From Cepaea nemoralis (lineage: Eukaryota; Mollusca; Gastropoda; Stylommatophora; Helicidae), in contig JACEFZ010011398.1 in the NCBI GenBank assembly GCA_014155875.1, positions 483,001 through 547,000 of the forward strand: DNA of 64,000 bases, read 5' to 3'. Both the position numbers and the translations under genes were made by a program. Numbering within the stretch: the stretch's first letter is position 1; each line of letters starts with the position of its first letter. Below, piece by piece: positions 20,336-30,714 of this stretch. The notes beneath the pieces were generated by a model that was not told where the DNA came from, made no database searches, and saw only the letters and a list, made by a program, of their open reading frames with translations.

Positions 20336-20670
20336 CCTGATCCAGCTGAAATCCTGATGTTTCAGTTGCGACCAGACATAGTGATTTGTTTCTCCGTCGA
20401 AACAACAGTTGGTTCACAGTAGCAAATATAGAAGTTTCTTTTTTATGGATATAGAATATAGAACTGTTTGTTTAAAGCAAATATAAATGGATTAAATGGG
20501 TAAGGGACCTATGTCAGGTCTAGAAAGCCAGTGGGGAATTTATTTGATCCTAGAAAGAATATTTCTCATAAAGCGGTAATAACTCCATCGGGGAGCAAGC
20601 ACGACAGCGCTTCTGATCATCAGAAGTGGTCCCCCCTCGCTGAGTGTTTCTGCCCCTTTACCTTCTTCTA

Positions 20671-20771
20671 AGGATCCTCGCCGGTGCTACAGAGTTCGTG
20701 TACTGAGCTGAGATTCTCCGGACTCAAGCTTGAGTTAGGAGTAGAACGGAGCACTTATGGGTTACATCCGT
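20671..20771 (+). mobile_element. SINE-B fragment, left part (split by LTR element G2)
   Basis: Matches the reverse complement of 8490-8600, from GGATCCTCGCCGGTGCTAC to GCACTTATGGGTTACATCCGT. The element continues at 23829-23863 (TCCGTGTGCCGTGATGTTG) after the LTR element inserted with a TCCGT target duplication. Confidence 0.88.
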
Positions 20772-21256
20772 TGTCATCATCTTGCTCTTATCTAGGTAAC
20801 TGAACTTGGGTTCATACAGGCAACAATAAATCTGCTCACTATGAGAATCAAATATTTATTGTATATACATTTACAGTATGCGTTGACGCATATTACATAT
20901 CACAGATAGTTAATCTCAAACACAGAGTTGTCATACAACAATCTAGCACACTATCTAGCCTAAGTATATCTATGAATATCTATTGAGTCCCTCTCAGACA
21001 GGCCTTGTTGCCTCTCTCAAGTCCGTCTGTCCTCTGCCGGTCTCCGCGTGTCCCAATCCGACACGGGCGGTAACTCTGTCCGAGTTCCTCGTGGACCCCG
21101 CTTTAGGCGGGCCACATCAGTGTCCACGGACCCATGGACTCGATGACCGGTGGTTCGAGAAGGCTCTAGATTACTCGGGCTCTGAGCGACTCGCTTCTCT
21201 CTCTTGGGCTGGAGTTGCAGCCCTCTAATAATATACCTAACGGTGAGACGGTGACA
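20772..21256 (-). repeat. G2 3' LTR
   Basis: This 485-bp repeat, TGTCATCATC to GGTGACA in window orientation, is the 3' LTR of the minus-strand element. It matches 23338-23828 with only a few substitutions and a short TA-repeat length difference. Confidence 0.92.
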
Positions 21257-22855
21257 GGATTCCCCCCGCCCCCCTGATATGGCTTGTTATTGGGTAATTA
21301 GATCTGTTCTAATTCTGTCACCGAATCACATAAAGTTGGTGTTTGTAGTTTGGTGGACAGTAATCTGGTAACCTACATACTGGCACTAAAACTCATGTAT
21401 TCTCCCATACACCACTTCTCTGATTTGGTAAAGAGATCACTCTGTCTCCTGTGTCCTTAATAATGCTTATCAGACCGAAGTTACGTGACGTTTAAGTAGT
21501 TGTATTTACAACCCGTCCTTCTCAATAGTACCCAACTGGTACCCAGACAATTAACCTCTGTATTAAAGAGAGTTAACAAGACCGAAGTCCTGGCTAATTA
21601 AGTACACCTTCAAATCTTGATCTGTGTGTGCATTTCAATACACTTTTGCTCTCGTATGTTATATAATGCTCAATATGTAGTTCCCTTGTTATTTTATCCC
21701 CCTCATACTACATTTGTCCCTGTTGGCTTGTTAGTGTGCTTGACTAATAAGTTGATGTTTCTAATAAAGTGACTATTTTAAATTGATAGTGTTGAGTTTT
21801 AAGGTTTGTGTAATGTGTGTGCTGAATGTGTGGCGTATTTCCAAGCGTCACGAGTTGGGATAACCTCAATCATGAATCACTGCACTGTGCGCAATACATG
21901 ATCAGGCATTCCAAGTAGTGGTGCTTAGCTGTATCCTAACTGCTAAACTAAGTATATTAACTCACTATTAAACTAAGTACTACACATGTATTCACAAATT
22001 AGACAAGTCATGCAATTTTACATGAAAGACGCAGACAAATTACAATAAATACGGTTTGCGTACAATTTGTCCGCCAAGTGTCTCGTTCTCTCATTTAATT
22101 CTTTCACGCAGTCAATCACTCACCTTTCATTCAAAATAGTATTTGGTTAAAATATATAATTAAAGTTGAGCTAAGTGTTATTGCCCTTAGAAAAATTGGG
22201 CTAGGCGATATTTGCCCTTTACGAAAATAGGTACTTTTTGTACGATGAATGAAAAATAGGTTATAATTTAAATAGAGACAATTGTATAGGACGGTTCTTT
22301 AGCCTATGAATGGCACCGCCTGTAATATTAATGTAGAATATGTACAAATTACAGGTTAACACAATTTATATACATCATTAATGGAAATATAATACATATT
22401 TAATCCTAAACTAATTAATTAATTAAATAACTAACTCCAACGATGATGTGCGCGTTGTCGTCCTGTTGTTAGCGTGTTATGCCATGAATGTTAAAGTCAG
22501 TATGGCTGTCTCTTGAGTGTTGTAGTCGTTGTCGTTCTGTTTCGGCTGTTTGCAAAGTTTCGTAGCAACAGCACATACGGATTGTTCTTAATGTCCCGTA
22601 TGAAATATTACAGTGTTCAGAGTCAGTGCACTTGATATTATTGGTTGAAACAAACACAGTTACTGTTTCTTGCTGGAATCGTTCTAGCGTTTAGGCACTT
22701 AATGGTATAGTTCTCAAAGTAACGTATCATGTTCTTGGGTGTCGTAATTAACCTAATCACTGAGAGTACTCTAGCAGGTGTAGAGTTACACTGTTATATG
22801 CATCCGACTAAAAGTATCACAGTCTTTAGTATGGCTAATGGTCGATGTGATAAAG
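21257..22855 (-). other. G2 internal region without recognised coding
   Basis: AT-rich sequence between the RNase H fragment and the 3' LTR. Only short open frames occur, none with a recognisable envelope or other domain. It may be the normal 3' non-coding region of the parent family. Confidence 0.5.
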
Positions 22856-22859
22856 AGTC

Positions 22860-22975
22860 ATTCTACTGGCGCATTTACTTGCCGTGATAAAAGGTCAGCC
22901 ATAATGTTATCGGTGCCCTTGATGTGGCGTATTTCAAAGTCGAAACCCTACAGCAGAAGTCCAATCAACGACAAC
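22860..22975 (-). pseudogene. RNase H C-terminus of G2 pol
   Basis: The minus strand reads QLSLIGLLL, an in-frame stop, then GFDFEIRHIKGTDNIMADLL and SRQVNAPVE before another stop. FEI..IKG.DN..ADLLSR is the hallmark end of the gypsy RNase H/connection region ahead of integrase. It is in the same sense as the LTRs and opposite to the adjacent integrase fragment. Confidence 0.85.
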
Positions 22976-22978
22976 TGC

Positions 22979-23300
22979 CTCGAGGCCTTTCCAAATCGTG
23001 GCAGTTGACCTAGTAGGTCCGTTGAATCACATATCAAATAAGGGGAATAGATATATTTTTACTCTTATTGATTTATGTACAAGGTGGCCCGAAATGCTTC
23101 CATTAAAATCTATCTCCTCTAAGGATGTGACGGACATATTACTAAACATTTTCTCCCGTTTTGGCTTCCCGGAGAAAATCATTTCTGATAGAGGAACCCA
23201 GTTCATATCGAATGCGACCCAATCAGTAACTAAGTTACTAGGCATCAAGCAGTGTTTCACCAGTCCCTATCGACCGGCCGCAAATGGTATCTGCGAGAGG
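22979..23300 (+). pseudogene. gypsy-type integrase core fragment, inverted relative to its LTRs
   Basis: An open frame from before 22998 carries all three catalytic acidic residues of the core: VAVDLVGPLN, then ISDRGTQFISN, then YRPAANGICER. This is the retroviral integrase (rve) core that performs DNA strand transfer. The zinc-binding N-terminus and the C-terminal domain are missing. At ICER the sequence passes into tRNA-Pro through a shared TGCGAGAGG, so the protein frame continues as nonsense. Confidence 0.9.
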
Positions 23301-23330
23301 TCCCGGGTTCAAATCCCGGACGAGCCCCCA
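23292..23330 (+). other. tRNA-Pro 3' segment including CCA (extended primer-binding site of G2)
   Basis: 39 nucleotides equal the 3' part of animal tRNA-Pro as I know it, from the anticodon-stem 3' strand (TGCGAGAGG) through the T-arm (CCGGGTTCAAATCCCGG) and acceptor (ACGAGCCC) to a terminal CCA that eukaryotic tRNA genes do not encode. Read on the minus strand, its first 18 nt form a tRNA-Pro primer-binding site, 7 nt inside the 5' LTR. It is far longer than a normal 18-nt site. Confidence 0.85.
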
Positions 23331-23337
23331 AAAAGCC

Positions 23338-23828
23338 TGTCATCATCTTGCTCTTATCTAGGTAACTGAACTTGGGTTCATACAGGCAACAATAAATCTG
23401 CTCACTATGAGAATCAAATATTTATTGTATATACATTTACAGTATGCGTTGACGCATATTACATATCACAGATAGTTAATCTCAAACACAGAGTTGTCAT
23501 ACAACAATCTAGCACACTATCTAGCCTATGTATATATATATCTATGAATATCTATTGAGTCCCTCTCAGGCAGGCCTTGTTGCCTCTCTCAAGTCCGTCT
23601 GTCCTCTGCCGGTCTCCGCGTGTCCCAATCCGACACGGGCGGTAACTCTGTCCGAGTTCCTCGTGGACCCCGCTTTAGGCGGGCCACATCAGTGTCCACG
23701 GACCCATGGACTCGATGACCGGTGGTTCGAGAAGGCTCTAGATTACTCGGGCTCTGGGCGACTCTCTTCTCTCTCTTGGGCTGGAGTTGCAGCCCTCTAA
23801 TAATATACCTAACGGTGAGACGGTGACA
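23338..23828 (-). repeat. G2 5' LTR
   Basis: This 491-bp repeat matches 20772-21256. Being beside the primer-binding site, it is the 5' LTR of the minus-strand element. Confidence 0.92.
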
Positions 23829-23863
23829 TCCGTGTGCCGTGATGTTGATCCGTCGACTAAACT
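23829..23863 (+). mobile_element. SINE-B fragment, right part
   Basis: Continues the SINE split at 20771. It starts with the duplicated TCCGT and ends GATCCGTCGACTAAACT, the family's typical 3' end. Confidence 0.85.
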
Positions 23864-23962
23864 TCTTGACACTCTCAAAAGGGTGGGGGGGGGGGCGTCT
23901 GGGTTATGACTCCTGGTCGTCTTTCTCCTGTCGCGCGTGTTCATCTTCAAGATGCTTGTATC

Positions 23963-25377
23963 TGAGACAGTATGCTTTCATTGTCTCTAGGCGCCTGAGT
24001 TTACTGGAAAGCATTAACTGGGATATTTTTGGTTCGACAAAGAGTTCACAGACCAGTAAGTTCAAAATTAGTAGTGAGTGGCCGGGCGATGACTCTAGTG
24101 CAGCCCGCTGACCGACAGCTTACCTCTCGTTGTTAGTAGAATAAGAAATTCAGGAAACATGAAGCCGAACTTAGCATAGGAGCTGTCAAATGAGCGAGAA
24201 ATACAATGGATTAGGCTAGATATATGGGAACGGACACGCCCAATGAACCAAACCAGGCGAAGGCAGAAAAGGTAAGGTCTTCGACCGCAAGCTATAACCT
24301 AGTGGTGTCAAGGGATCTAGAATAAAGCGGATTAAGTAGAATTAATTATGTGGTACAGCTAAAAATCTGATTGGGTAGCCCTTCGCGGCAAGGAGGAGCT
24401 ATGTCACGTGATGCCAGAAAGAACCGCCAAATTAAGCGGTATATATATATGCGGGACAGAGAAGCATTTGAGAAGATAAGCGAGTTCTAGACAGCCGAGT
24501 GCAGATACTCGAAAGGCTGTTGATACCAATAAGACTGTGGCAACTCTGGTCGGGCAGATAAACCGAGGACCAAAGAAAGCACGGACTTAAGTGTTGGAAA
24601 AAGAACCGCCCTAAAGAAACTATTGATTGCTATTGTCAATTGCAATCATTAAGGAAAGTCACACAAGACTAGAGTGGGCTAAGAGGACACACGTTTGATG
24701 GGATCATCCAGAGGACTGCGTCGAACAAAGTTGGAAGGAGCCTGACTTTATTGGAAAGTGGCGAAATCATTCTGACACGGGCGGTGATCAGACAAAAGCA
24801 CCCGTAGGCAGGCGAGCAATTATCCGCGGGACAGGACTCCTACGTTGTCGCTTGATCGATTGCCTGGGTAAACTAGTGGGCGGTCATTTGACGGTGGAAG
24901 TTGGTTGTGTGCATCTTTAGTAGATTTATATACTTTCTTGTCAGATTTGCGTACTTTATTATTATATTTCCCTGATTGATATGTGACTAGTTATTGGTTT
25001 AATTGCGTGCAATTCCTTAGTTTGATGGTATTATCTTGATGCTAGCTACCTGACTGCATTCTTCCATAATTGTTTGAATTGTTTTCACACGATACTTTGC
25101 ATACTTTGTAATTTCTTTTAAGAAGCAAATAAACTTGATTCAGTGTTAGCTTATTCTTCTTAGTGCCTGTACTGTGCTTGTCGGTTAGGGTAGTGTTGTA
25201 TTCGTGACCTGCGTACCTGTATACTTGTGAGGTTGGTAGATAAAACCAAGGGTAATCACAAATCAGTGGTTATCTCTACAACCGGAAGACGGACAATCTT
25301 TATCTTTCAATTCTTTATTCTCTCCTCCACTTCTCTCTCTCTCATCTCTCATCTTCGTGCTATCACAAAATTGGCGC
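23963..25377 (+). repeat. G1 5' LTR with TATA and poly(A) signals
   Basis: This 1415-bp LTR has a TATA-like run at 24440-24450 (GGTATATATATATG) that likely drives transcription, and AATAAA at 25128-25133 that likely marks the R/U5 side. It ends in GCTATCACA. The next bases, AAATTGGCGCTGCGGAAC, contain a TGG-starting primer-binding site candidate (25382 on) whose tRNA I could not assign. Confidence 0.93.
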
Positions 25378-25740
25378 TGCGGAACATGATTCTTCCAAAG
25401 TAGCTTTTGTCTGCCTGCCTCAAAGTTAGGGTTGGAGACAGACTCACATACAAGTTGTTGTATTTAGTTGCTAGGTTATTGTTGTTAGTTTGGCAGTTGT
25501 AAGTGCTTTGTTCTATTAGGTCTACTAATCTTACAGTTGTTCAGTAGGCTGTCAAAACTGTCAGTAGGAGTTTCTAGTAAGTCTACTCGGTTAGGGACTC
25601 TTGGTTTAAGCACACCCGGCAAACCCACTACACCGCAAGAGAAAAAATAAACCCAGAAGAAGCCGAAGCAGCAGAGTCAGTCCTGTCCGGGAGCGAGTCT
25701 AGTAAGTTTTTTCTAAAAGATCTCAACGACGATTACGAAC

Positions 25741-26712
25741 ATGACTACCAGAAATACACGCTCTGCAGCATTAGTCGAAAGCAGCGAAGGGGCGTCGGCC
25801 TCTGTGCAGGGCAATGTTGATTCTCACCCCACAGCATCGCCATGTGAACAAGTGCGATATGTAATAATGCCCACTCGAAAGAACATCAATACTTTCGGGG
25901 GCCCACACGGCCCCACTGTTAATGAGTATCTACGGGAAATCCGTTCAGCGTTCAGAGCGGGCATGATGGGAACAGCTGACAAAGTTGACCTTATCATCGA
26001 CACCATTTCACCGCACGTACACAGAGAGTTAAAGCTGCACACCTCTGAGAATGACCCCGAAAAGATGTTGGAGGTATTAGCGACCATCTACGGCGACAAA
26101 CGAACCCTCCAAGAACTAACGGCGACATTTTTCTCCACCAGACAAGGTAGCCGGGAGTCGATCGTCGACTTCTCCCATAAATTGCACCGGGAATTCGAGG
26201 AGGTGGTCTGCGCACAAGAGAGACAGAACGTCTCACCTTTTCACGAGTCAATGCTCAGAGACCAGTTTGTCGCGCAGTTGAGAGACGATTTACCTCGGCA
26301 GATGATAAAAGAAAGGCTCATTGACGAGCCTTCCATGTCGTTTCTAGCTGCTCGTGATTGTGCAGTGCGATGGGCCAGCGCTAAACACACCCGCAGACCT
26401 GAGGTGTACAACGTTGAAGCCACGGTTGTGAATCGTAACAACGACCACAGACAGCAGAGCACTGGGCATGGCCGAAACAACGAACAGAAGGGCATTCCAG
26501 CAGAAAATGACAGTAGGGGGTCACATGAACAGTCGGGCGAAGTAAACGAACTAAAGCGGGAGATGGCGGAGTTAAAAATGCAATTGTCGCATCTTGTGAA
26601 CGGCCGGGGACAGCCCCAACCAAGGTCCCAGAGACAGCAAAAACAGATTCGTTGTGATCTTTGTGGCCGGGTAGGACATATTGCCAGATTTTGTAGGGCA
26701 CATTTAAACTAG
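25741..26712 (+). CDS. gag: G1 gag (capsid and nucleocapsid)
   Basis: 323 residues. The N-terminal half lacks a named motif. Residues about 60-210 have the helical character of retrotransposon capsids (DKVDLIIDTISPHVHRELK, FSHKLHREFEEVV). A charged linker follows, then one CCHC zinc knuckle at about 305-318 (CDLCGRVGHIARFC) for RNA binding. The frame is intact and begins 363 bp after the LTR. It ends at TAG 26710-26712, directly after a frameshift heptamer. Confidence 0.9.
   Translation: MTTRNTRSAALVESSEGASASVQGNVDSHPTASPCEQVRYVIMPTRKNINTFGGPHGPTVNEYLREIRSAFRAGMMGTADKVDLIIDTISPHVHRELKLHTSENDPEKMLEVLATIYGDKRTLQELTATFFSTRQGSRESIVDFSHKLHREFEEVVCAQERQNVSPFHESMLRDQFVAQLRDDLPRQMIKERLIDEPSMSFLAARDCAVRWASAKHTRRPEVYNVEATVVNRNNDHRQQSTGHGRNNEQKGIPAENDSRGSHEQSGEVNELKREMAELKMQLSHLVNGRGQPQPRSQRQQKQIRCDLCGRVGHIARFCRAHLN
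26703..26709 (+). promoter_or_regulatory. minus-one ribosomal frameshift heptamer T TTA AAC
   Basis: In the gag frame the codons are CAT TTA AAC TAG, so T TTA AAC is phased exactly as X XXY YYZ, immediately before the gag stop. Slipping back one base enters the pol frame, which is open from 26697 through the pol ATG at 26772. Downstream, TCCCG (26715-26719) can pair with CGGGA (26743-26747), and GAGTC (26729-26733) with GACTC (26757-26761), the layout of an H-type pseudoknot five bases after the heptamer. Confidence 0.75.
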
Positions 26713-26771
26713 AATCCCGTACAGCTACGAGTCAGGCCGCGGCGGGAAGGTTCAAGGACTCACCAATAAAA

Positions 26772-29348
26772 ATGCTAGGCGAACGCCCAGAGACAATGAT
26801 AAGCATTGACGGTAGAAATGTAAGATGTGTTCTGGACACTGGCTCACAAGTTTCCACGATTTCAGAGGAGTGTTTCAATAGACTTTTCAGACATTATAGG
26901 TTAGATGTAGATAAGTACATTAGATTAACATCAGCAAATGGCGTTTCAATACCATATTTAGGGTACATCAGTACCAGTGTGCAAATAGGGACTGATAGTG
27001 TTGATAGATGTGGAATTTTTGTTTTAAAAGATTTGAGGGGCACAGAGAACAAAACGCCCTGTATATTAGGGATGAATGTACTCGCAGAGTTGCCAAATGT
27101 TAGCAGGTTTTTTCAGTTCAACAGGCCAGCAGACAACAATGCAAGTGTTGACCTAGATCGGAAGAAAGTGTGGGTGACAGGAGAGGCCAGGACTCACATA
27201 CCTGCCCGCTCGCTGGCTGTCCTGCTAGTTAGGGGTCGCGCGGGGTTAACAGACAGAACGGTCGTGTTCGAACCAGGCAGAGATCTTGACCACAAGGGTT
27301 TAATTCTGCCTTACTGCTTTACTAGGTTAGATGGGGGAGTGTGCCAAATACAGATAGTTAACATGGGTGACGAAGATGTGTTTTTAGCTAGAGGTACTCA
27401 GGTGGGGGAGATATCTGATGCCACGATTGACCTGACTAGACATTTTAGAGTGGTAGGAACGCAACAAATAGAGTTGTCTGCCAAACCAGACAGTGGGGAG
27501 CAGAGACCAGAAAAGCCCCTTTTTGACTTGACTGAATTTGAGGGAAGCGATGAGGAAAGGATGCAACTTGAGGGACTGTTAGCAAAATACGACTGCCTAT
27601 TCGCGAAAGATGACACCGACATTGGGTTTACTGACAGGGTAACCCACAACATACTTTTGACGGATGAAGTCCCCATAAAACAGCCGTACAGGAGGATTCC
27701 TCCTGCCCTGTATCAAGAAGTGAAAGATCATTTACAGGGATTGTTAGATAAGCAGATTATAAAGGAGAGCTGTAGTCCTTGGGCGTCTCCCATAGTCCTG
27801 GTCCGAAAAAAGGATGGCAAATTGAGAATGTGCGTCGACTACAGGGCCCTGAACATAAAAACTAAAAAGGACGCATATCCACTTCCAAGGGTAGATGACT
27901 ATTTAGATGCGTTAGGGGGCGCGAAATTTTTTTCTTCCCTTGATTTAGCTAGCGGTTATTACCAGGTGGCGATGAATCCAGCAGACCAGGAAAAGACAGC
28001 GTTCACTACACCCTTTGGGTTATATGAATATTCACGACTTCCAATGGGACTGGCAAATTCAGCTAGTACATTCCAACGTCTAATGCAGTCGTCCCTGCAT
28101 GATTATATGTTTAAGTTACTTTTAGTTTACCTAGATGACATTCTTGTGTACTCCAGAGATTTTAGTGAACATTTAGTAAAACTAGAGGCCATATTTGATA
28201 GGATACAGGTGTTGGGATTGAAACTAAACCCAGCTAAATGCAATTTCTGCAAGAAAAAGGTGCAATTCCTAGGCCATACTGTGTCTGCAGAAGGCATAGG
28301 AGCGTTAGAAGATAAAGTGCTGGCGATCCAAAAAGCTCCCATACCTAGAATACAGACTGAGTTACGTTCATTTCTAGGCCTGGCCAGTTACTATCGCCGG
28401 TTTGTAGCCAAATTTGCCACACTAGCTAGGCCACTCCATGAATTAGTAGCTCAGCTAAACCAGCAGCACACAGATCCGAGAAAAAGGAAGAAGAGTCCCA
28501 TCGGGCAGCTATGGTCTACAGAATGCGACGAGGCCTTTAACAAACTTAAAGAAGCCCTAACGTCGACCCCATTACTAGGCTTTCCAGACTTCACCCTCCC
28601 TTATATTTTAGAGTGTGACGCCTCATACACTGGTCTGGGTGTTGTTTTGTCCCAAATCCAGAATGGTACAAAGAGAGTGTTAGCTTATGCTAGTCGTACT
28701 CTCCGCCCGTCGGAGAGGAATGCAAAAAGTAGTTCCAAGTTGGAACTTTTATGTTTAAAATGGGCATTAACGGAAAAGTTCCGTGGCCTTCTATTAGGTG
28801 GGAAGGTTGAAATTTATACGGACAACATGAATTTAACGATGTGGCATAAAGCGAAGCTGGGTGCCATTGAGCAAAGGTGGATCGCCCAAATGTCTATGTT
28901 CGATTATGTGATAAAACACAGGCCTGGGCAAACTAACGGTAACGCTGATTACTTGTCTCGATTCCCGCTGGAAGAACCGGGGGGAAACGACGAAGAAGAG
29001 GGCGACATCGCCATTTGCAGTGTTGCAGCAACATGCATTCCGCCAGCCCTAGGACTAGCTGGTACTGTCGGTAGCCGTCCAACGGCAGATTTTAATGTAG
29101 AAAATGCTGATGTGTTTTTAGAATGCCTTGATGTAAATAATGTTGATGAATGTTCAAAATTATGCCTTGATGTAAATATGATTGGTGGGGTTGGTGTGGT
29201 GGAAGCTGCTGCTAGGACAGCAGATGTTTTTAATGTCCTTCCCACACACACCTTGCCGTCTTACTCAACGGAAGATATGGTGAGACTGCAGCAAAATGAT
29301 GTAAATATTAATGCAGTATTTGATGTTGTATCGCGTAAACTTGTGTAG
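26772..29348 (+). CDS. pol: G1 pol: protease, reverse transcriptase, RNase H
   Basis: 858 residues from an internal ATG; the natural product probably begins by frameshift from gag. In order: aspartic protease with LDTGSQVSTIS (about residue 21); RT with PYRRIPP, SPWASPIVLVRKKDGKLRMC, and YLDDILVYS (tyrosine about 453) carrying the two catalytic aspartates; FLGLASYYRRFV; RNase H/connection with LECDASYTGLGVVL and IYTDNMN; and IKHRPGQTNGNADYLSRFP at the end. A linker follows. The TAG at 29346-29348 is in frame with the integrase ORF, so it looks like a recent nonsense mutation rather than a natural end. Confidence 0.96.
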   Translation: MLGERPETMISIDGRNVRCVLDTGSQVSTISEECFNRLFRHYRLDVDKYIRLTSANGVSIPYLGYISTSVQIGTDSVDRCGIFVLKDLRGTENKTPCILGMNVLAELPNVSRFFQFNRPADNNASVDLDRKKVWVTGEARTHIPARSLAVLLVRGRAGLTDRTVVFEPGRDLDHKGLILPYCFTRLDGGVCQIQIVNMGDEDVFLARGTQVGEISDATIDLTRHFRVVGTQQIELSAKPDSGEQRPEKPLFDLTEFEGSDEERMQLEGLLAKYDCLFAKDDTDIGFTDRVTHNILLTDEVPIKQPYRRIPPALYQEVKDHLQGLLDKQIIKESCSPWASPIVLVRKKDGKLRMCVDYRALNIKTKKDAYPLPRVDDYLDALGGAKFFSSLDLASGYYQVAMNPADQEKTAFTTPFGLYEYSRLPMGLANSASTFQRLMQSSLHDYMFKLLLVYLDDILVYSRDFSEHLVKLEAIFDRIQVLGLKLNPAKCNFCKKKVQFLGHTVSAEGIGALEDKVLAIQKAPIPRIQTELRSFLGLASYYRRFVAKFATLARPLHELVAQLNQQHTDPRKRKKSPIGQLWSTECDEAFNKLKEALTSTPLLGFPDFTLPYILECDASYTGLGVVLSQIQNGTKRVLAYASRTLRPSERNAKSSSKLELLCLKWALTEKFRGLLLGGKVEIYTDNMNLTMWHKAKLGAIEQRWIAQMSMFDYVIKHRPGQTNGNADYLSRFPLEEPGGNDEEEGDIAICSVAATCIPPALGLAGTVGSRPTADFNVENADVFLECLDVNNVDECSKLCLDVNMIGGVGVVEAAARTADVFNVLPTHTLPSYSTEDMVRLQQNDVNINAVFDVVSRKLV

Positions 29349-29360
29349 TCAAATGAATCT

Positions 29361-30029
29361 ATGAAAAGGTTGCCCCATCAGACGAAGAAGTGGGTGAGGC
29401 AGCGTAAGAAGTTATGTGTATTGGATGGGTTGCTGTATAGGAAAATCAAGGGGACAGGTAGGACAGAGTTGCTGCAATTAGTGATTCCGGAGATACTGCG
29501 GTTAAGGATACTGGAGTCAGTTCATAGCGTAGGGCATCAGGGGAGAGATAGGATGATAAATATTTTGAAGAGCAGGTGTTTCTGGGTAGGGATTACTGCA
29601 GATGTAGATAAATTCTGTAGGAGTTGCCACAGGTGCAATGTAGCGAAGCCACCACCGGTCAAGATTAAGGGACCAGCAGGTAGTTTGTTAGCTTCGAGAC
29701 CGTTTGAAGTAGTAGCGATGGACTTTACGCTACTGGAGAGGGACTCAAGGGGATTTGAGAATGTGTTGGTCATCACAGATGTCTTCTCTAAATTTACTAT
29801 TGCTGTCCCAACCAGAGACCAAAAAGCAGCAACTGTGGCGAAGGTGTTAGTAGAGAAGTGGTTTTTATATATGGGTGTGCCAAGGAGACTGCACTCTGAC
29901 CAAGGTAGGAACTTCGAATCCTCGGTGATTGCTGAGTTATTTAAGACATATGGCATAGAAAAGAGTCGCACCACTCCGTACAACCCTCGCTGCAATGGCC
30001 AAGTGGAGCGATTTAACAAAACTGCATGA
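29361..30029 (+). CDS. G1 integrase, N-terminal and core part
   Basis: Same frame as pol after the TAG stop. It shows the zinc-binding HHCC domain (HSVGHQGRDRM ... CRSCHRCNVAKP) and the catalytic core with acidic residues in VVAMDFTLL, LHSDQGRNFES and CNGQVERFNKT. After FNKTA it stops because of a single-base shift near 30015. The rest continues in the next frame. Confidence 0.93.
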   Translation: MKRLPHQTKKWVRQRKKLCVLDGLLYRKIKGTGRTELLQLVIPEILRLRILESVHSVGHQGRDRMINILKSRCFWVGITADVDKFCRSCHRCNVAKPPPVKIKGPAGSLLASRPFEVVAMDFTLLERDSRGFENVLVITDVFSKFTIAVPTRDQKAATVAKVLVEKWFLYMGVPRRLHSDQGRNFESSVIAELFKTYGIEKSRTTPYNPRCNGQVERFNKTA

Positions 30030-30714
30030 TTTACTCAGACCCCTCGAGGCCAAGGAGAAGAGGAGATGGTCTGATCACTTAGCCGAAGTGGTGCAGGTGT
30101 ATAACTCGACGCCTCACGCCTCGACAGGATTTTCACCTCACTACCTAATTTTCGGACAAGAGCCTCGGCTGCCAGTGGACTTCATTTTAAATACAGGCAC
30201 CAAAGACAGGGACACCAATGCAAGTGAGTATTTGGAAGGGCATCTTTCACGTTTGCGTGACGCGCACGTCCGGGCTAGTGAACAGCTGAAGAAGCATGCC
30301 GCCATTAGGAAAGATAGGAGTGACAAAATGGCAAACTCTATTCCATTGCAAGTTGGCGAACTTGTCAGAAAAAGAATCCACTATAAGGAGAGGGCGAAAA
30401 TACAAGACATGTGGTCGGAAGACATGTACGTAGTTGTTAGGGCACCCACCATGTCTGGAGGACCGTATGCGATCAAAAAGGTTGGAGGAGATGGATCGCT
30501 AATTAGGATAGCCGGCCACGAAATGCGGCGTTGCGAGGACGGAGCAGAAGAAGAGGACATAGGGACGACGTGGGGACTACCAGCACAACCGGATGTCCCA
30601 GCGGCTGTCGAAGTTTACCAAGACGTTCCAGGCGAAACAGAATGGTACGCTTTCGAGCCTGGGGACCTGAGTAGACGGAGGTCTGAGAGGATCGGACGTC
30701 GTAAAAGGGAGTGA
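29995..30714 (+). pseudogene. G1 integrase C-terminal part, frameshifted
   Basis: The frame is real from about 30018 onward, reading KLHDLLRPLEAKEKRRWSDH, then VVQVYNSTPHASTGFSP and YLIFGQEPRLPVD. These are the conserved region following the integrase glutamate and the so-called GPY/F-side extension. The upstream ATG at 29995 is a shadow of the core in the wrong frame. The tail is basic and ends at TGA 30712-30714. A one-base difference rejoins it to 29361-30029. Confidence 0.9.

Larger units (their letters stand above)
20772..23828 (-). mobile_element. LTR retrotransposon G2, rearranged, Ty3/gypsy-derived
   Basis: Two direct repeats (20772-21256 and 23338-23828, 485 and 491 bp, TGTCA...TGACA ends, nearly identical) are flanked by the 5-bp TSD TCCGT (20767-20771 and 23829-23833). 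A tRNA-Pro complement next to the right repeat gives minus orientation. The inside is abnormal: beside the primer site lies integrase in the opposite sense (22979-23300), then the end of RNase H in the element's sense (22860-22975), then about 1.6 kb without recognisable coding. There is no gag, protease or RT. It is a single aberrant copy that cannot move by itself. Confidence 0.88.

Noticed and set aside
23292..23330. Functional tRNA-Pro gene
   Set aside because: Only the 3' half is present, it includes CCA, and it sits at a retrotransposon junction.
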